Shown one piece after another: positions 17,637 through 25,561 of a DNA stretch of 64,000 nucleotides. The position numbers and the translations under genes were made by a program. The DNA is from Nocardia sp. NBC_01329. GTDB taxonomy: Bacteria > Actinomycetota > Actinomycetes > Mycobacteriales > Mycobacteriaceae. Every line of letters begins with the position of its first letter. Within the stretch, counting starts at the first letter, position 1. Below the pieces are notes generated by a model. That model saw nothing but the letters and a program-made list of their open reading frames with translations, was not told the DNA's origin and ran no database searches. The DNA lies in contig NZ_CP108381.1 in assembly GCF_035956715.1 (NCBI RefSeq), positions 186,001 to 250,000 on the forward strand. The letters run 5' to 3'.

Positions 17637-18010
17637 CGGGGGGCGTCTGCAGGGCCGGTCAGATCTCGGATTCCGCGAAGCACGTCGGTGGCATCGACCC
17701 GGCTGCCGTTGAATTCGACCGAGCTGCCATCCGCACGGGTGACGGTGACGGTGACGTCGGAGCGGCGATGGGTCAGCCAGGTCGTCAGCGATCGAGCCAG
17801 CGCGGTGACGATTCCGACGGTGGCACCCGAGCCGAGTGCGATGGTGACGACTTCGGATACCGCACCCATTTCGCCCTCGCGGCCCGGGGTGCCCTGAAAG
17901 CGGGCTCGGCCTCGCAGGCTGTCGTCGTCGTACAGCCAGTCCAGCAATTGCGCGGCAGTGTCGGGGCCGCCGTCGGTGTGAATCAGCAGCTGCCCATCGG
18001 GATTCGGCAT
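17633..18010 (-). CDS. EACC1 (effector-associated constant component 1) protein
   Basis: A 125-residue protein from ATG 18010 with GGAGG eight bases upstream. Layout: variable N-terminus with LLDWLYDDDSLRGRAR, a central hydrophobic Gly/Ala helix (EVVTIALGSGATVGIVTALA, about residues 53-72), then RSLTTWL and RRSDVTVTVTRADGSSVEF. This matches EACC1, the small constant partner encoded beside variable effectors (caspases, trypsin-like peptidases and others) in actinobacterial conflict systems. It is thought to recruit or gate the effector; its mechanism is not established. The overlap with the caspase start supports one bicistronic unit. Confidence 0.82.
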   Translation of the reverse strand: MPNPDGQLLIHTDGGPDTAAQLLDWLYDDDSLRGRARFQGTPGREGEMGAVSEVVTIALGSGATVGIVTALARSLTTWLTHRRSDVTVTVTRADGSSVEFNGSRVDATDVLRGIRDLTGPADAPR

Positions 18011-18312
18011 TTCGGTGTCCTCCCCATCGCCTGTCCTTGTTCGAGTAACCAAGCAGCGTAGCGGGAAGCCGCCGTGCAGAGACCCGGACTGTTCGCTGCC
18101 GGAACAACCCGTCTACCAGGATCCGTCGCCTGCCGCGGCCCGGGTCCGGCTCAGGAGTCGCCGGCCATGAGATCGGTGCAGGTCGTGGCATCCGGCAGCT
18201 TCCGGGCCGGGAACACGTTCTGCGCCATCATCTTTCAGCCCGCCATTTCGTCGCGCAGGTGTTCAATGGTCGTCGATCGACTCGGTCGTTCACCGATTGT
18301 CGCGGCGACGCC
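18011..18312. other. Intergenic gap upstream of EACC1
   Basis: About 300 bp between the XRE/TPR gene end and the EACC1 start, both on the minus strand. It must hold the promoter of the EACC1-caspase unit, but I see no convincing -10/-35. A minus-strand micro-ORF of 25 codons (18151-18228, starting MAQNVFPARK) is possible but unsupported. Confidence 0.3.
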
Positions 18313-19545
18313 TCACGCTGCGGCGAGCCCGACTTTTTCACACAGCTCGATCACCTCGGCGCGCATACCCGATGGCGGCTGCTCCCTCAGCGCGTGCAGG
18401 ATCTGGCGGGCGTACCCGTTGTAGCGGATGGTTTCCGGTGCGGTGTGGGCCGACTTGTCCAGCAGGGCCAATGCGGCAACCGACTCCTCCCGCTGGAAAT
18501 GGGCCCGGGCCACCTCGATGAAATGCCTGCTGCGCCGTGGGACTGAGGCGATCAGGTCGGCATCGAACGAATGCGCGGACCGCACCGCCTCGCCCGGCCT
18601 GCGCAACTCCACGCCCAGGGTCGTCGCGTGCGCGGTCATCACCGGCACGGAGAACGAGGTCTGCACGTGTCGATACCCCGGGCCGAGTGCCCGAGCTGTC
18701 AGTTCGGCTTTCTCCCAATTCGCCCAGGCGTCGCCGTGCCGGCCGCGGCGCGCGTGCACATAAGCGATCTCGGCGTACAGCGCGCCGTGGATTCCACGCC
18801 AATCGTCCGGAGTTCCGTCGCGATCCAGATACGGGTCCAACTGCTCGGCGGCTGCCCGAGCCAGGGCGATGGCCTCCTCCCAGCGCCCCGAATCCCGTAA
18901 TGCCTGGGTCATCGCCCAGGCCCCGCACGCGATCACATACGGGTCGTCCGCCGCGTATCCCTCGGACAGTGCGCGGTCGGCCACCATCCACACCAGTTCC
19001 GTGGCCGGTTGATACGCGACATAGAAATCGGCCAGCTGATAGACGCCGGCCAGCACGCGACGGGCCTGCCTGCTGCCGTCCCCCGGCACCCGCGCGGCAC
19101 CCTGGGCGTCCTTGATCAAGCCGGGGAGTAGCGCGCCGAGCTGAGTTCGGTGGTCCGGGCTGGCATGCCGGACGATCCATGCCTGCCGTAGTCGTTCCTC
19201 GAGGTGTCGGACGTTCGGCGGGGACGTCGGCGGGGACATGCGGTAGTCGGTCAGCGCCGCTTGAACATCGGACAGGGCGCTGTGTTGCTCGCCGGCGAAT
19301 ACCGAGACCGGGACCGCGTGCCCGTTTCCGGTGAGGTCCGCCAAGTCCTCCAGCTCCAGCGCTCGCGCGATCCGCAGCAGCATCGGTAGCCGGGGCGGTT
19401 GTAAGCGCCCGTTCTCCACGGCTTTCAGCCATTCGGGAGACCGTCCCAGGAGTCCGGCGAGAACGGGCCGGGACATACCGGCTCTCTCACGCAGCCTCTT
19501 TATCCGAGTACCGACCGGTGTGGATTCAGAGGAATTGATCGCCAC
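18313..19545 (-). CDS. XRE-family regulator with TPR-like C-terminal domain
   Basis: 410 residues. An N-terminal Cro/CI-type HTH (TRIKRLRERAGMSRPVLAGL, then SPEWLKAVENGR) occupies about residues 12-70. The remainder is an alpha-helical, TPR-like repeat domain (VLAGVYQLADFYVAYQPATE, SGRWEEAIALARAAAEQLD, RGRHGDAWANWEKAEL). This architecture is common in Nocardia and Streptomyces regulators that sense a small ligand or peptide. It is divergent from a small gene pair, with a 10-bp palindrome between them. It could also control the EACC1-caspase genes downstream on the same strand, but that is only positional inference. Confidence 0.82.
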   Translation of the reverse strand: MAINSSESTPVGTRIKRLRERAGMSRPVLAGLLGRSPEWLKAVENGRLQPPRLPMLLRIARALELEDLADLTGNGHAVPVSVFAGEQHSALSDVQAALTDYRMSPPTSPPNVRHLEERLRQAWIVRHASPDHRTQLGALLPGLIKDAQGAARVPGDGSRQARRVLAGVYQLADFYVAYQPATELVWMVADRALSEGYAADDPYVIACGAWAMTQALRDSGRWEEAIALARAAAEQLDPYLDRDGTPDDWRGIHGALYAEIAYVHARRGRHGDAWANWEKAELTARALGPGYRHVQTSFSVPVMTAHATTLGVELRRPGEAVRSAHSFDADLIASVPRRSRHFIEVARAHFQREESVAALALLDKSAHTAPETIRYNGYARQILHALREQPPSGMRAEVIELCEKVGLAAA

Positions 19546-19588
19546 CGCAGCCCCTTTCGCTGGTGATCCTGTCTGTCAAGGGTAACGG

Positions 19589-19613
19589 CGAGGGGTACAA
19601 ACCGTACCCCTCG
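19589..19613. promoter_or_regulatory. Palindromic operator between XRE gene and small pair
   Basis: CGAGGGGTAC-AAACC-GTACCCCTCG is a perfect 10-bp inverted repeat with a 5-base spacer, 44 bp before the XRE start and 97 bp before the divergent gene. It is a likely binding site of the XRE dimer. Confidence 0.6.
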
Positions 19614-19709
19614 CGCGGTTGACGGGTTCTTACGGTCATCCGGCCGCCCGGTTCGAATTCTCTGATCGGGAGTGGGGCGCCACGACAACGACTACGAGAC
19701 GAGGTCCTG

Positions 19710-20003
19710 ATGTGTGAGGAGTCACCGTCCCTGCCCACCCGAGCCCCGCACAATCTCGCCATGGCAGCCACTGTTCGTCTGTGGCAAGCGGGCATGGAGT
19801 GGGTCACCGCCGACCCGGCGGTGCTACGCCGGGTCGCCGACGGCCTCCGAGCGTTACCCCTCGACCATTCGACCGCCTACTGCCGTTCGCGGGAACCTAT
19901 CCGCGGGTACGCGCACGCGCACCAGGTGATGGACGTCCACGCCGCACATCGCTGCCCGCGCTACGAGGCGGCAGCGGAGTACGCCGCCGGGTCGAACTGG
20001 TGA
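19710..20003 (+). CDS. Small protein, first of an XRE-linked pair
   Basis: 97 residues from ATG 19710. Features are PTRAPHNLAMAATVRLWQAG, a middle segment with RRVADGLRALPLD, and a His-rich motif YAHAHQVMDVHAAHR before a C-terminal aromatic end. No signal peptide or membrane helix. I recall similar proteins beside XRE regulators in Nocardia, but I know no function. It is divergent from the XRE gene and overlaps the next gene by four bases (GTGA, 20000-20003), so the two are coupled. Confidence 0.6.
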   Translation: MCEESPSLPTRAPHNLAMAATVRLWQAGMEWVTADPAVLRRVADGLRALPLDHSTAYCRSREPIRGYAHAHQVMDVHAAHRCPRYEAAAEYAAGSNW

Positions 20004-20290
20004 CTCCTGATAGACGGGCGGTCGTGCTCTGCCGGCCGGGCAGCGACAGCGGGCATATCGAGCAGCTGTCCCGGGCACACGGCCTTCGGGTGGTGTACAC
20101 GGTGTACACCGACACCGGGCCGGAGCTCGCGGTGCGGATCGCTGTTCAACACATACTGGACCACGACGCGGAGGCGATCGTCATCCCGTACCTGACCGCA
20201 CGGGAGGCGCGGGAAAACGGGGCCTGGCGGATGGTCACCTGGTTCGCGGATCTGGTGACCGCGACCGGGGTCCTCGGATGCGGGCTATGA
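20000..20290 (+). CDS. Small resolvase-like protein, second of the pair
   Basis: 96 residues from GTG 20000. The sequence AVVLCRPGSDSGHIEQLSRAHGL, VVYTVYTDTGPELAVRIAVQHI and DAEAIVIPYLTAREAR has the layout of the N-terminal nucleotide-binding fold of serine recombinases, but lacks a clear catalytic serine context and any DNA-binding C-terminus. It therefore probably does not recombine DNA. It is translationally coupled to the preceding gene and followed by a terminator. Function unknown. Confidence 0.55.
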   Translation: MTPDRRAVVLCRPGSDSGHIEQLSRAHGLRVVYTVYTDTGPELAVRIAVQHILDHDAEAIVIPYLTAREARENGAWRMVTWFADLVTATGVLGCGL

Positions 20291-20301
20291 AAATAAAGCT
20301 C

Positions 20302-20328
20302 GACCGACCCCGATCGTGGGGGTCGGTC
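20302..20328 (+). terminator. Terminator after the small pair
   Basis: A 10-bp perfect stem (GACCGACCCC with GGGGTCGGTC) around a 7-nt loop, 11 bases after the stop at 20290. Confidence 0.75.
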
Positions 20329-20444
20329 CGGGGCGCACAGTCACCAGCACAGTGGACGCGCCCGGCGAGGCCGCGCTGCGCGATACGTTGTCCCGGTTCT
20401 GCGTGTCGCCCTAGGCTGAAGTCCCATGTGACGGGCAGGAGGCC

Positions 20445-21131
20445 GTGGTGACCGAGACGACGCCGGGCACGACTGTGGCCGAGGTGATGGCAGAACTCGC
20501 TGCCCTAGAGGATCCGAGGATCCGCGAGGTGAACGAGCGGCACGGCGACGATCACGGTGTGAATCTCACGAAACTGCGTGCGGTCGCGAAGCGGCTGAGA
20601 ACACAGCAGGAACTCGCGCGCGGGCTGTGGGACACCGGCGACACGGCAGCACGACTGCTGGCGCTGTTGATCTGTCGTCCCCAGGCGTTCGAGCGCGACG
20701 AGTTGGACGCCATGCTGCGCGAGGCATGCACCCCCAAGGTGCAGGACTGGCTCGTGAACTATGTGGTGAAGAAGAACCCGCATGTCGAAGAACTGCGTCT
20801 CACCTGGTTCGACGATCCGGATCCTGTGGTGGCGAGCGCGAGCTGGGGGTTGACCGCCGAACGGGTGGCGAAGAAGCCCGCCGGACTCGACCTCACCGGA
20901 CTGCTCGATATCGTCGAGGCGGATATGAAGGACGCGCCCGACCGTCTCCAGTGGGCCATGAACACCTGCCTGGCCCAGATCGGGATCGAGCACCCCGAGT
21001 ACCGGGCCCGGGCGATCGAAATCGGTGAACGCCTGAAGGTGCTCGAGGATTATCCGACGTCCCCGGGTTGCACTTCCCCGTTCGCGCCCATCTGGATCAC
21101 CGAGATGGTGCGTCGGCGGAACGGCGAGTAG
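20445..21131 (+). CDS. AlkD-like DNA alkylation repair protein (HEAT-like)
   Basis: 228 residues. GTG 20445 and GTG 20448 are both possible; AGGAGG upstream favours 20448. The all-helical repeats (LTKLRAVAKRLRTQQELARGLW, ARLLALLICRPQAFERDELD, PDPVVASASWGLTAERVAKK, LQWAMNTCLAQIGIEHPEY) match the AlkD-type DNA alkylation repair family, glycosylases that remove alkylated purines without base flipping. The catalytic Asp/Trp pair is only tentatively placed. The gene stands alone, with a bidirectional terminator after it. Confidence 0.72.
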   Translation: MVTETTPGTTVAEVMAELAALEDPRIREVNERHGDDHGVNLTKLRAVAKRLRTQQELARGLWDTGDTAARLLALLICRPQAFERDELDAMLREACTPKVQDWLVNYVVKKNPHVEELRLTWFDDPDPVVASASWGLTAERVAKKPAGLDLTGLLDIVEADMKDAPDRLQWAMNTCLAQIGIEHPEYRARAIEIGERLKVLEDYPTSPGCTSPFAPIWITEMVRRRNGE

Positions 21132-21155
21132 CAAGCTCTCGGGTCTCGCAGGCTA

Positions 21156-21214
21156 TCGAGAAGAAAAGGCCCTCCACAGATTGCGAATGTCTGTGGAGGG
21201 CGGTTTCTTCTCGA
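21156..21214. terminator. Long bidirectional terminator
   Basis: Two nested stems: 21156-21166 with 21204-21214 (11 bp, A/T rich, giving T-runs on both strands) and 21169-21180 with 21190-21201 (12 bp GC rich). It lies between convergent genes ending at 21131 and 21244. Confidence 0.9.
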
Positions 21215-21243
21215 CTGCCCCCGGCGGAGGCGGGGCAGACGAC

Positions 21244-22461
21244 TCAGCTCAAGCGTTCGATGATCATCGCCATGCCCTGGCCACCGCCCACGCACATGGT
21301 CTCCAGGCCGAACTGCTTGTCGTGGGTCTGGAGGTTGTTGAGGAGAGTGGCGGTGATGCGGGCGCCCGTCATACCGAACGGGTGGCCCAGGGCGATGGCG
21401 CCGCCGGAGACGTTCAGTTTGTCCAGGTCCATGCCCAGTTCCCGGGCCGAGCCCAGGACCTGCACCGCGAACGCCTCGTTGATCTCGTAGAGGTCGATAT
21501 CGCCGATGGTCTTACCGGCGAGTTTCAGCGCTTTGCGCACCGCTTCGATCGGACCCAGGCCCATGATCTCGGGGGAGAGGCCGGAGACGCCGGTGGAGAC
21601 GATCCGGGCCAGCGGGGTGAGGCCCAATTCCTTGGCCCTGGTGTCGCTCATGACCACCAGGGCGGCGGCGCCGTCGTTGAGCGGGCAGGCGTTACCGGCG
21701 GTGACCGTGCCGTCCGGGCGGAAGACCGGCTTGAGCTGCGAGATCTTCTCGTAGGTGGTGCCGGCGCGGGGGCCGTCGTCGGTGGAGACGACGGTGCCGT
21801 CCGGCAGGGTCACCGGGGTGATCTCGCGTTCGAAGAAACCGGACTCGATGGCTTCTTCGGCACGGTTCTGCGAGCGCACACCCCAGTGGTCCTGGTCTTC
21901 GCGGGAGATCCCGGTGAACGAGGCGACGTTCTCCGCGGTCTGGCCCATGGCGATATAGACATCGGGAATGGCGTCATCGTTGCGCGGGTCGTGCCATTCG
22001 ACTCCGCCCTGCGCGGAGGTCGCGGTGCGTTGCTCGGCTGTGCCGAACAGTGGGTTGTGGGTGTCGGGCCAGCCGTCGGAGGTGCCCTTCGGGAACCGGG
22101 AGACGGTTTCCACCCCGGCGGAGATGAACGCGTGACCCTCACCGGCCTTGATGGCGTGGAATGCCATCCGGGTGGTCTGTAGCGACGAGGAACAGTAGCG
22201 GTTCACGGTGGTGCCGGGCATGTAGTCGTAACCCAGCTGGGTGGCGACGACCTTCGCCATATTGAAACCGGATTCGCCGGCGGGCTGGCCGCAGCCGAGC
22301 ATCAGATCGTCGATATCGGCGGGTGACAGGGCGGGGACCTTGTCCAGTGCGGCGCGCACCATCTGCGCGGCCAGGTCGTCGGGCCGCATGCTCACCAGCG
22401 ACCCCTTGTTGGCCCGGCCGATGGGGGAGCGAGCAACGGAAACGATGACGGCCTCTGGCAT
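21244..22461 (-). CDS. Acetyl-CoA acyltransferase (thiolase, FadA family)
   Basis: A 405-residue thiolase. The nucleophile is Cys90 in NRYCSSSLQ; ALGHPFG supplies the His of the NEAFA/GHP pair; the second active cysteine is in CVGGGQG. It carries out thiolytic cleavage or Claisen condensation of 3-ketoacyl-CoA. It corresponds by position to Rv1074c (fadA3) and opens the block syntenic with Rv1074c-Rv1083. Chain-length preference cannot be read from sequence. Confidence 0.93.
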   Translation of the reverse strand: MPEAVIVSVARSPIGRANKGSLVSMRPDDLAAQMVRAALDKVPALSPADIDDLMLGCGQPAGESGFNMAKVVATQLGYDYMPGTTVNRYCSSSLQTTRMAFHAIKAGEGHAFISAGVETVSRFPKGTSDGWPDTHNPLFGTAEQRTATSAQGGVEWHDPRNDDAIPDVYIAMGQTAENVASFTGISREDQDHWGVRSQNRAEEAIESGFFEREITPVTLPDGTVVSTDDGPRAGTTYEKISQLKPVFRPDGTVTAGNACPLNDGAAALVVMSDTRAKELGLTPLARIVSTGVSGLSPEIMGLGPIEAVRKALKLAGKTIGDIDLYEINEAFAVQVLGSARELGMDLDKLNVSGGAIALGHPFGMTGARITATLLNNLQTHDKQFGLETMCVGGGQGMAMIIERLS

Positions 22462-22554
22462 GAGGACTCCTTTGTCGAGGAGCGTGCTCGGCCGAAAAGG
22501 CCGGACCGAACACTACTCGCGGGTACGATCCCTTCGAATCTACGTCGCGCCCGG

Positions 22555-23412
22555 CTACGAGGAAATATCCGCTGCGGCCATATCCCGGTCAGCGAGCGCT
22601 CTCATCACTTCGGGCAGCAGATGGTTGGCGGCCAGGGCATAGCCCGCGGCCGAGGGATGGAAACCGTCGGCCGAGAACAACTGCTCCGGGGCGGCCCGGA
22701 AGTCCTGGCTCAGCAGGTCGCCCATCGCGACGGCGCGCCCACCGGCGGCTCGGGTGGCCGATATCTGCGCGCGGGCCAGCCGGACGCTCCATCGGTGCAC
22801 CACCGAGCGCAGCGGTTCGGGGATGGCGGTGACACTGCCCAGATCCGGGCAGGTGCCGACCACGACGACGCTGCCCGCGCCGTGCAACCGGCCGACGGCC
22901 GAGCCGAGGCGCTCGGCAGAACGTGCGATCGAGTGTTTCTTGGTGACATCGTTCGCGCCGACCAGGACGATCGCCGCGTCCGGCGGCGGTCCCGCCACGA
23001 ACATCGCGTCCACCTGCCCGGCCAAACCTTTGGAGGTGGCGCCGGAGATGGCTTTGGTGCTCAGCCGGATCCGCTGCCCGGTGGCATCGGCCAGGCCGTG
23101 CGCGATGCGGACCCCGGGAACCTCGGCGGCGCTGCGGCAGCCCAGACCGGCTGCGGTGGAGTCGCCGAAGATCATCAGGTGCAGGTCGGCGTGCATACCG
23201 CTCCGCCAGCGTTCGTATCCGTGCGGTGCGTAGATGCCGTCGGCTTCCGGTGGTTTGGAGGTGTCGCGGCCGATCATTCCGCGCGCGGTGCCCGCCTGGG
23301 TGGTGAGTAGCCGATAGGCCGCCCACGACGCGGTCCCCGCCCCGGAGCCGAGCAGAGCCGTGGCGGCGCCGGCCGCCGCGGCAGTGCGCCAACCGATCCG
23401 AGTTTCGCCCAT
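22555..23412 (-). CDS. Secreted SGNH/GDSL-family hydrolase
   Basis: 285 residues from ATG 23412. An N-terminal hydrophobic stretch (AAAAGAATALLGSGAGTASWAA) acts as signal or anchor. SGNH blocks: FGDSTAAGLG (nucleophile Ser), the Gly block near AISGATSKGLAG, GANDVT (Asn), and DGFHPS (catalytic Asp-His). It is expected to be an envelope esterase or deacylase. It corresponds to Rv1075c by neighbourhood and family, next to the thiolase. Confidence 0.85.
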   Translation of the reverse strand: MGETRIGWRTAAAAGAATALLGSGAGTASWAAYRLLTTQAGTARGMIGRDTSKPPEADGIYAPHGYERWRSGMHADLHLMIFGDSTAAGLGCRSAAEVPGVRIAHGLADATGQRIRLSTKAISGATSKGLAGQVDAMFVAGPPPDAAIVLVGANDVTKKHSIARSAERLGSAVGRLHGAGSVVVVGTCPDLGSVTAIPEPLRSVVHRWSVRLARAQISATRAAGGRAVAMGDLLSQDFRAAPEQLFSADGFHPSAAGYALAANHLLPEVMRALADRDMAAADISS

Positions 23413-23488
23413 GAGCCGGAATTTTACGAGCGGGAATGATCTCGTGCGACCGCGCGCGAGCCCCGAGTTCGTATTCGATCGGCGGGGC

Positions 23489-23950
23489 TCAAGCCGGGAC
23501 GATGAAACTGCCGTACGCGGGGATGCTCGCATGGTTCGTGGTGACGACGACGTCCACCCGGCCGGGGCCGGTGTCCTGGAACAGCGAGTACTGGATGCTG
23601 CCGTAGATCCCGGTCGCCACATTGTTGACGTAGGTGCCGGTGGCCCCGGTGTCGAGGTTGCGCCAGGTCACCGTGGTCAGTACCTCGCACAGCGGTGCCA
23701 GCGGATACGCACCGGGACCGATCCCGGTGACCGGGTTGGCGCGTACATTCAGCACCGCCCGGCCCGGCCACTGTGGACTGGTATCGGCCCAGGTGCGGAT
23801 ACTGGTCCCACACAGACCGCCGTAGGTGAGGGTCGGTACATCGGGGAACGCGGTGGTCGCGGCACCGGCCGTCGCGGCCGGACCGGCGACCAGCGCGAAG
23901 GCGGACCCGGCCAGGAGCACAGTGGCGCGTGCGAGCTTCGGCAGCCTCAT
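23489..23950 (-). CDS. Secreted hypothetical protein
   Basis: 153 residues with a clear Sec signal (MRLPKLARATVLLAGSAFAL, cleavage after TAGA-type AATAGAA). The mature part is beta-rich with two cysteines (GGLCGTSIRTW and LAPLCEVLTTVTW) and the segment GRVDVVVTTNHASIPAYGSF. It resembles small secreted proteins common in Nocardia and mycobacteria. No enzyme motif is visible. Function not recognised. Confidence 0.7.
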   Translation of the reverse strand: MRLPKLARATVLLAGSAFALVAGPAATAGAATTAFPDVPTLTYGGLCGTSIRTWADTSPQWPGRAVLNVRANPVTGIGPGAYPLAPLCEVLTTVTWRNLDTGATGTYVNNVATGIYGSIQYSLFQDTGPGRVDVVVTTNHASIPAYGSFIVPA

Positions 23951-24063
23951 AGGTCCCAGATACTAGAGGGTGGCCGACGAACTCGCCGGATTCGGCAGTG
24001 CGGTGCGGCACCCGTGGCGGACCACACCGAAGCCTTCGGCAACGCCTCTGCAACGATGGGGGT

Positions 24064-25455
24064 ATGCGCATCGCGGATCATGTCGTGGACCTCATCGGCA
24101 ACACCCCACTGGTCCGATTGAACTCGGTGGTTCCCTCGGGCGCCGGGCTGGTGGCCGCCAAGATCGAGTACCTGAACCCGGGTGGCAGCTCCAAGGACCG
24201 GATCGCGGTGAAGATGATCGAGGCCGCGGAGAAGTCCGGACAGTTGCGTCCCGGCGGGACGATCGTGGAACCGACCTCGGGTAATACCGGTGTCGGTCTG
24301 GCGCTGGTGGCGCAGCAGCGTGGTTACCATTGTGTCTTCGTCTGCCCGGACAAGGTGAGCGAGGACAAGCGCAATGTGCTGCGGGCCTATGGTGCCGAAG
24401 TGGTGGTCTGCCCGACCGCGGTGCCCCCGGAGCACCCCGACAGCTATTACAGCGTCTCCGACCGTCTGGTCCAGGAGATAGACGGCGCCTGGAAACCGAA
24501 CCAGTACTCCAATCCCGGCGGTCCGAACAGCCATTACGAGACCACCGGCCCCGAGATCTGGCGTGACACCGACGGTACGGTGACCCATTTTGTCGCCGGT
24601 GTCGGTACCGGCGGCACCATCAGCGGTGTCGGCCGCTACCTCAAAGAGGTATCCGGCGGAAAGGTGAAGGTCATCGGCGCCGATCCCGAGGGTTCGGTGT
24701 ATTCGGGTGGCACCGGACGCCCGTACCTGGTCGAGGGTGTCGGCGAGGATTTCTGGCCCTCGGCATACGACCCGGCGATCCCCGACGAGATCATCGCCGT
24801 CACCGACGCGGATTCCTTCGATATGACCCGCCGCCTGGCCCGTGAGGAGGGCCTGCTGGTCGGCGGTTCGTGTGGGATGGCCGTGGTGGCGGCACTCGAG
24901 GTGGCCCGCCGCGACCCGGCGGCCGTGGTGGTGGTGCTGTTGCCCGACGGCGGGCGCGGCTATCTGTCCAAGATCTTCAACGACCGCTGGATGAGCTCCT
25001 ACGGGTTCCTGCGCACCCCGCTCGACGGGTCGACCGCGGAAACTCTGGTCGGCGATGTACTGCGCGGTAAATCCGGGGAACTGCCCGATCTGGTGCATAC
25101 CCATCCCTCGGAGACGCTGCGCGACGCCATCGAGATCCTCCGCGAATACGGCGTCTCGCAGATGCCGGTGGTCGGCGCGGAGCCCCCGGTGATGGCCGGT
25201 GAGGTGGCTGGCAGCGTCTCGGAGCGGGATCTGCTCTCGGCGGTGTTCACCGGTCGTGCGAATCTCACCGATTCGGTGGCCCAGCACATGAGCGAATCCT
25301 TCCCGCTGATCGGATCGGGTGAACCGATCTCCGCGGCCACCAAGGCGCTGTCGGATACCGACGCGCTGATGGTCGTCGAGGACGGCAAACCGGTCGGGGT
25401 GATCACCCGCCACGATCTGCTGGGATTTGTCAGCACCGGCCGTACGGCGCATTAG
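24064..25455 (+). CDS. cbs: Cystathionine beta-synthase
   Basis: 463 residues from ATG 24064. The PLP fold-type II domain begins VVDLIGNTPLVRLN and binds PLP through Lys in GGSSKDRIAVKM; the phosphate loop is GTGGTISGVG. Two CBS domains at the C-terminus (about 340-460, with GVSQMPVVG and DALMVVEDGKPVGVITRHDLL) could bind adenosyl ligands. It condenses serine and homocysteine to cystathionine, the first step of reverse transsulfuration. With metB at 28502 it gives both arms of cystathionine metabolism, as at Rv1077/Rv1079. Confidence 0.95.
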   Translation: MRIADHVVDLIGNTPLVRLNSVVPSGAGLVAAKIEYLNPGGSSKDRIAVKMIEAAEKSGQLRPGGTIVEPTSGNTGVGLALVAQQRGYHCVFVCPDKVSEDKRNVLRAYGAEVVVCPTAVPPEHPDSYYSVSDRLVQEIDGAWKPNQYSNPGGPNSHYETTGPEIWRDTDGTVTHFVAGVGTGGTISGVGRYLKEVSGGKVKVIGADPEGSVYSGGTGRPYLVEGVGEDFWPSAYDPAIPDEIIAVTDADSFDMTRRLAREEGLLVGGSCGMAVVAALEVARRDPAAVVVVLLPDGGRGYLSKIFNDRWMSSYGFLRTPLDGSTAETLVGDVLRGKSGELPDLVHTHPSETLRDAIEILREYGVSQMPVVGAEPPVMAGEVAGSVSERDLLSAVFTGRANLTDSVAQHMSESFPLIGSGEPISAATKALSDTDALMVVEDGKPVGVITRHDLLGFVSTGRTAH

Positions 25456-25561
25456 CAATTATTCCGCAATCACAGGTTCATCCAGCTCCGGCGGGGTATA
25501 ACGTTTCGTATGCCGTTCGTGGCAAACGCTGCGTCCGATCGGAGAGCGAAGGGAAGGGCTT

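Noticed and set aside
18151-18228. A 25-codon micro-ORF (MAQNVFPARK...) upstream of EACC1
   Set aside because: There is no clear ribosome site, conservation cannot be judged here, and its length is within chance expectation. It is noted only in the spacer entry.
19640-19665. GGTTCGAATTC-like sequence as a tRNA T-arm
   Set aside because: No acceptor stem, anticodon arm or CCA-region pairing can be built around it. No other tRNA-like sequence was found in the window.
20000-20290. Calling the 96-residue protein a serine recombinase and the region a mobile element
   Set aside because: It appears to lack the catalytic serine context and any DNA-binding domain, and no element ends are visible.
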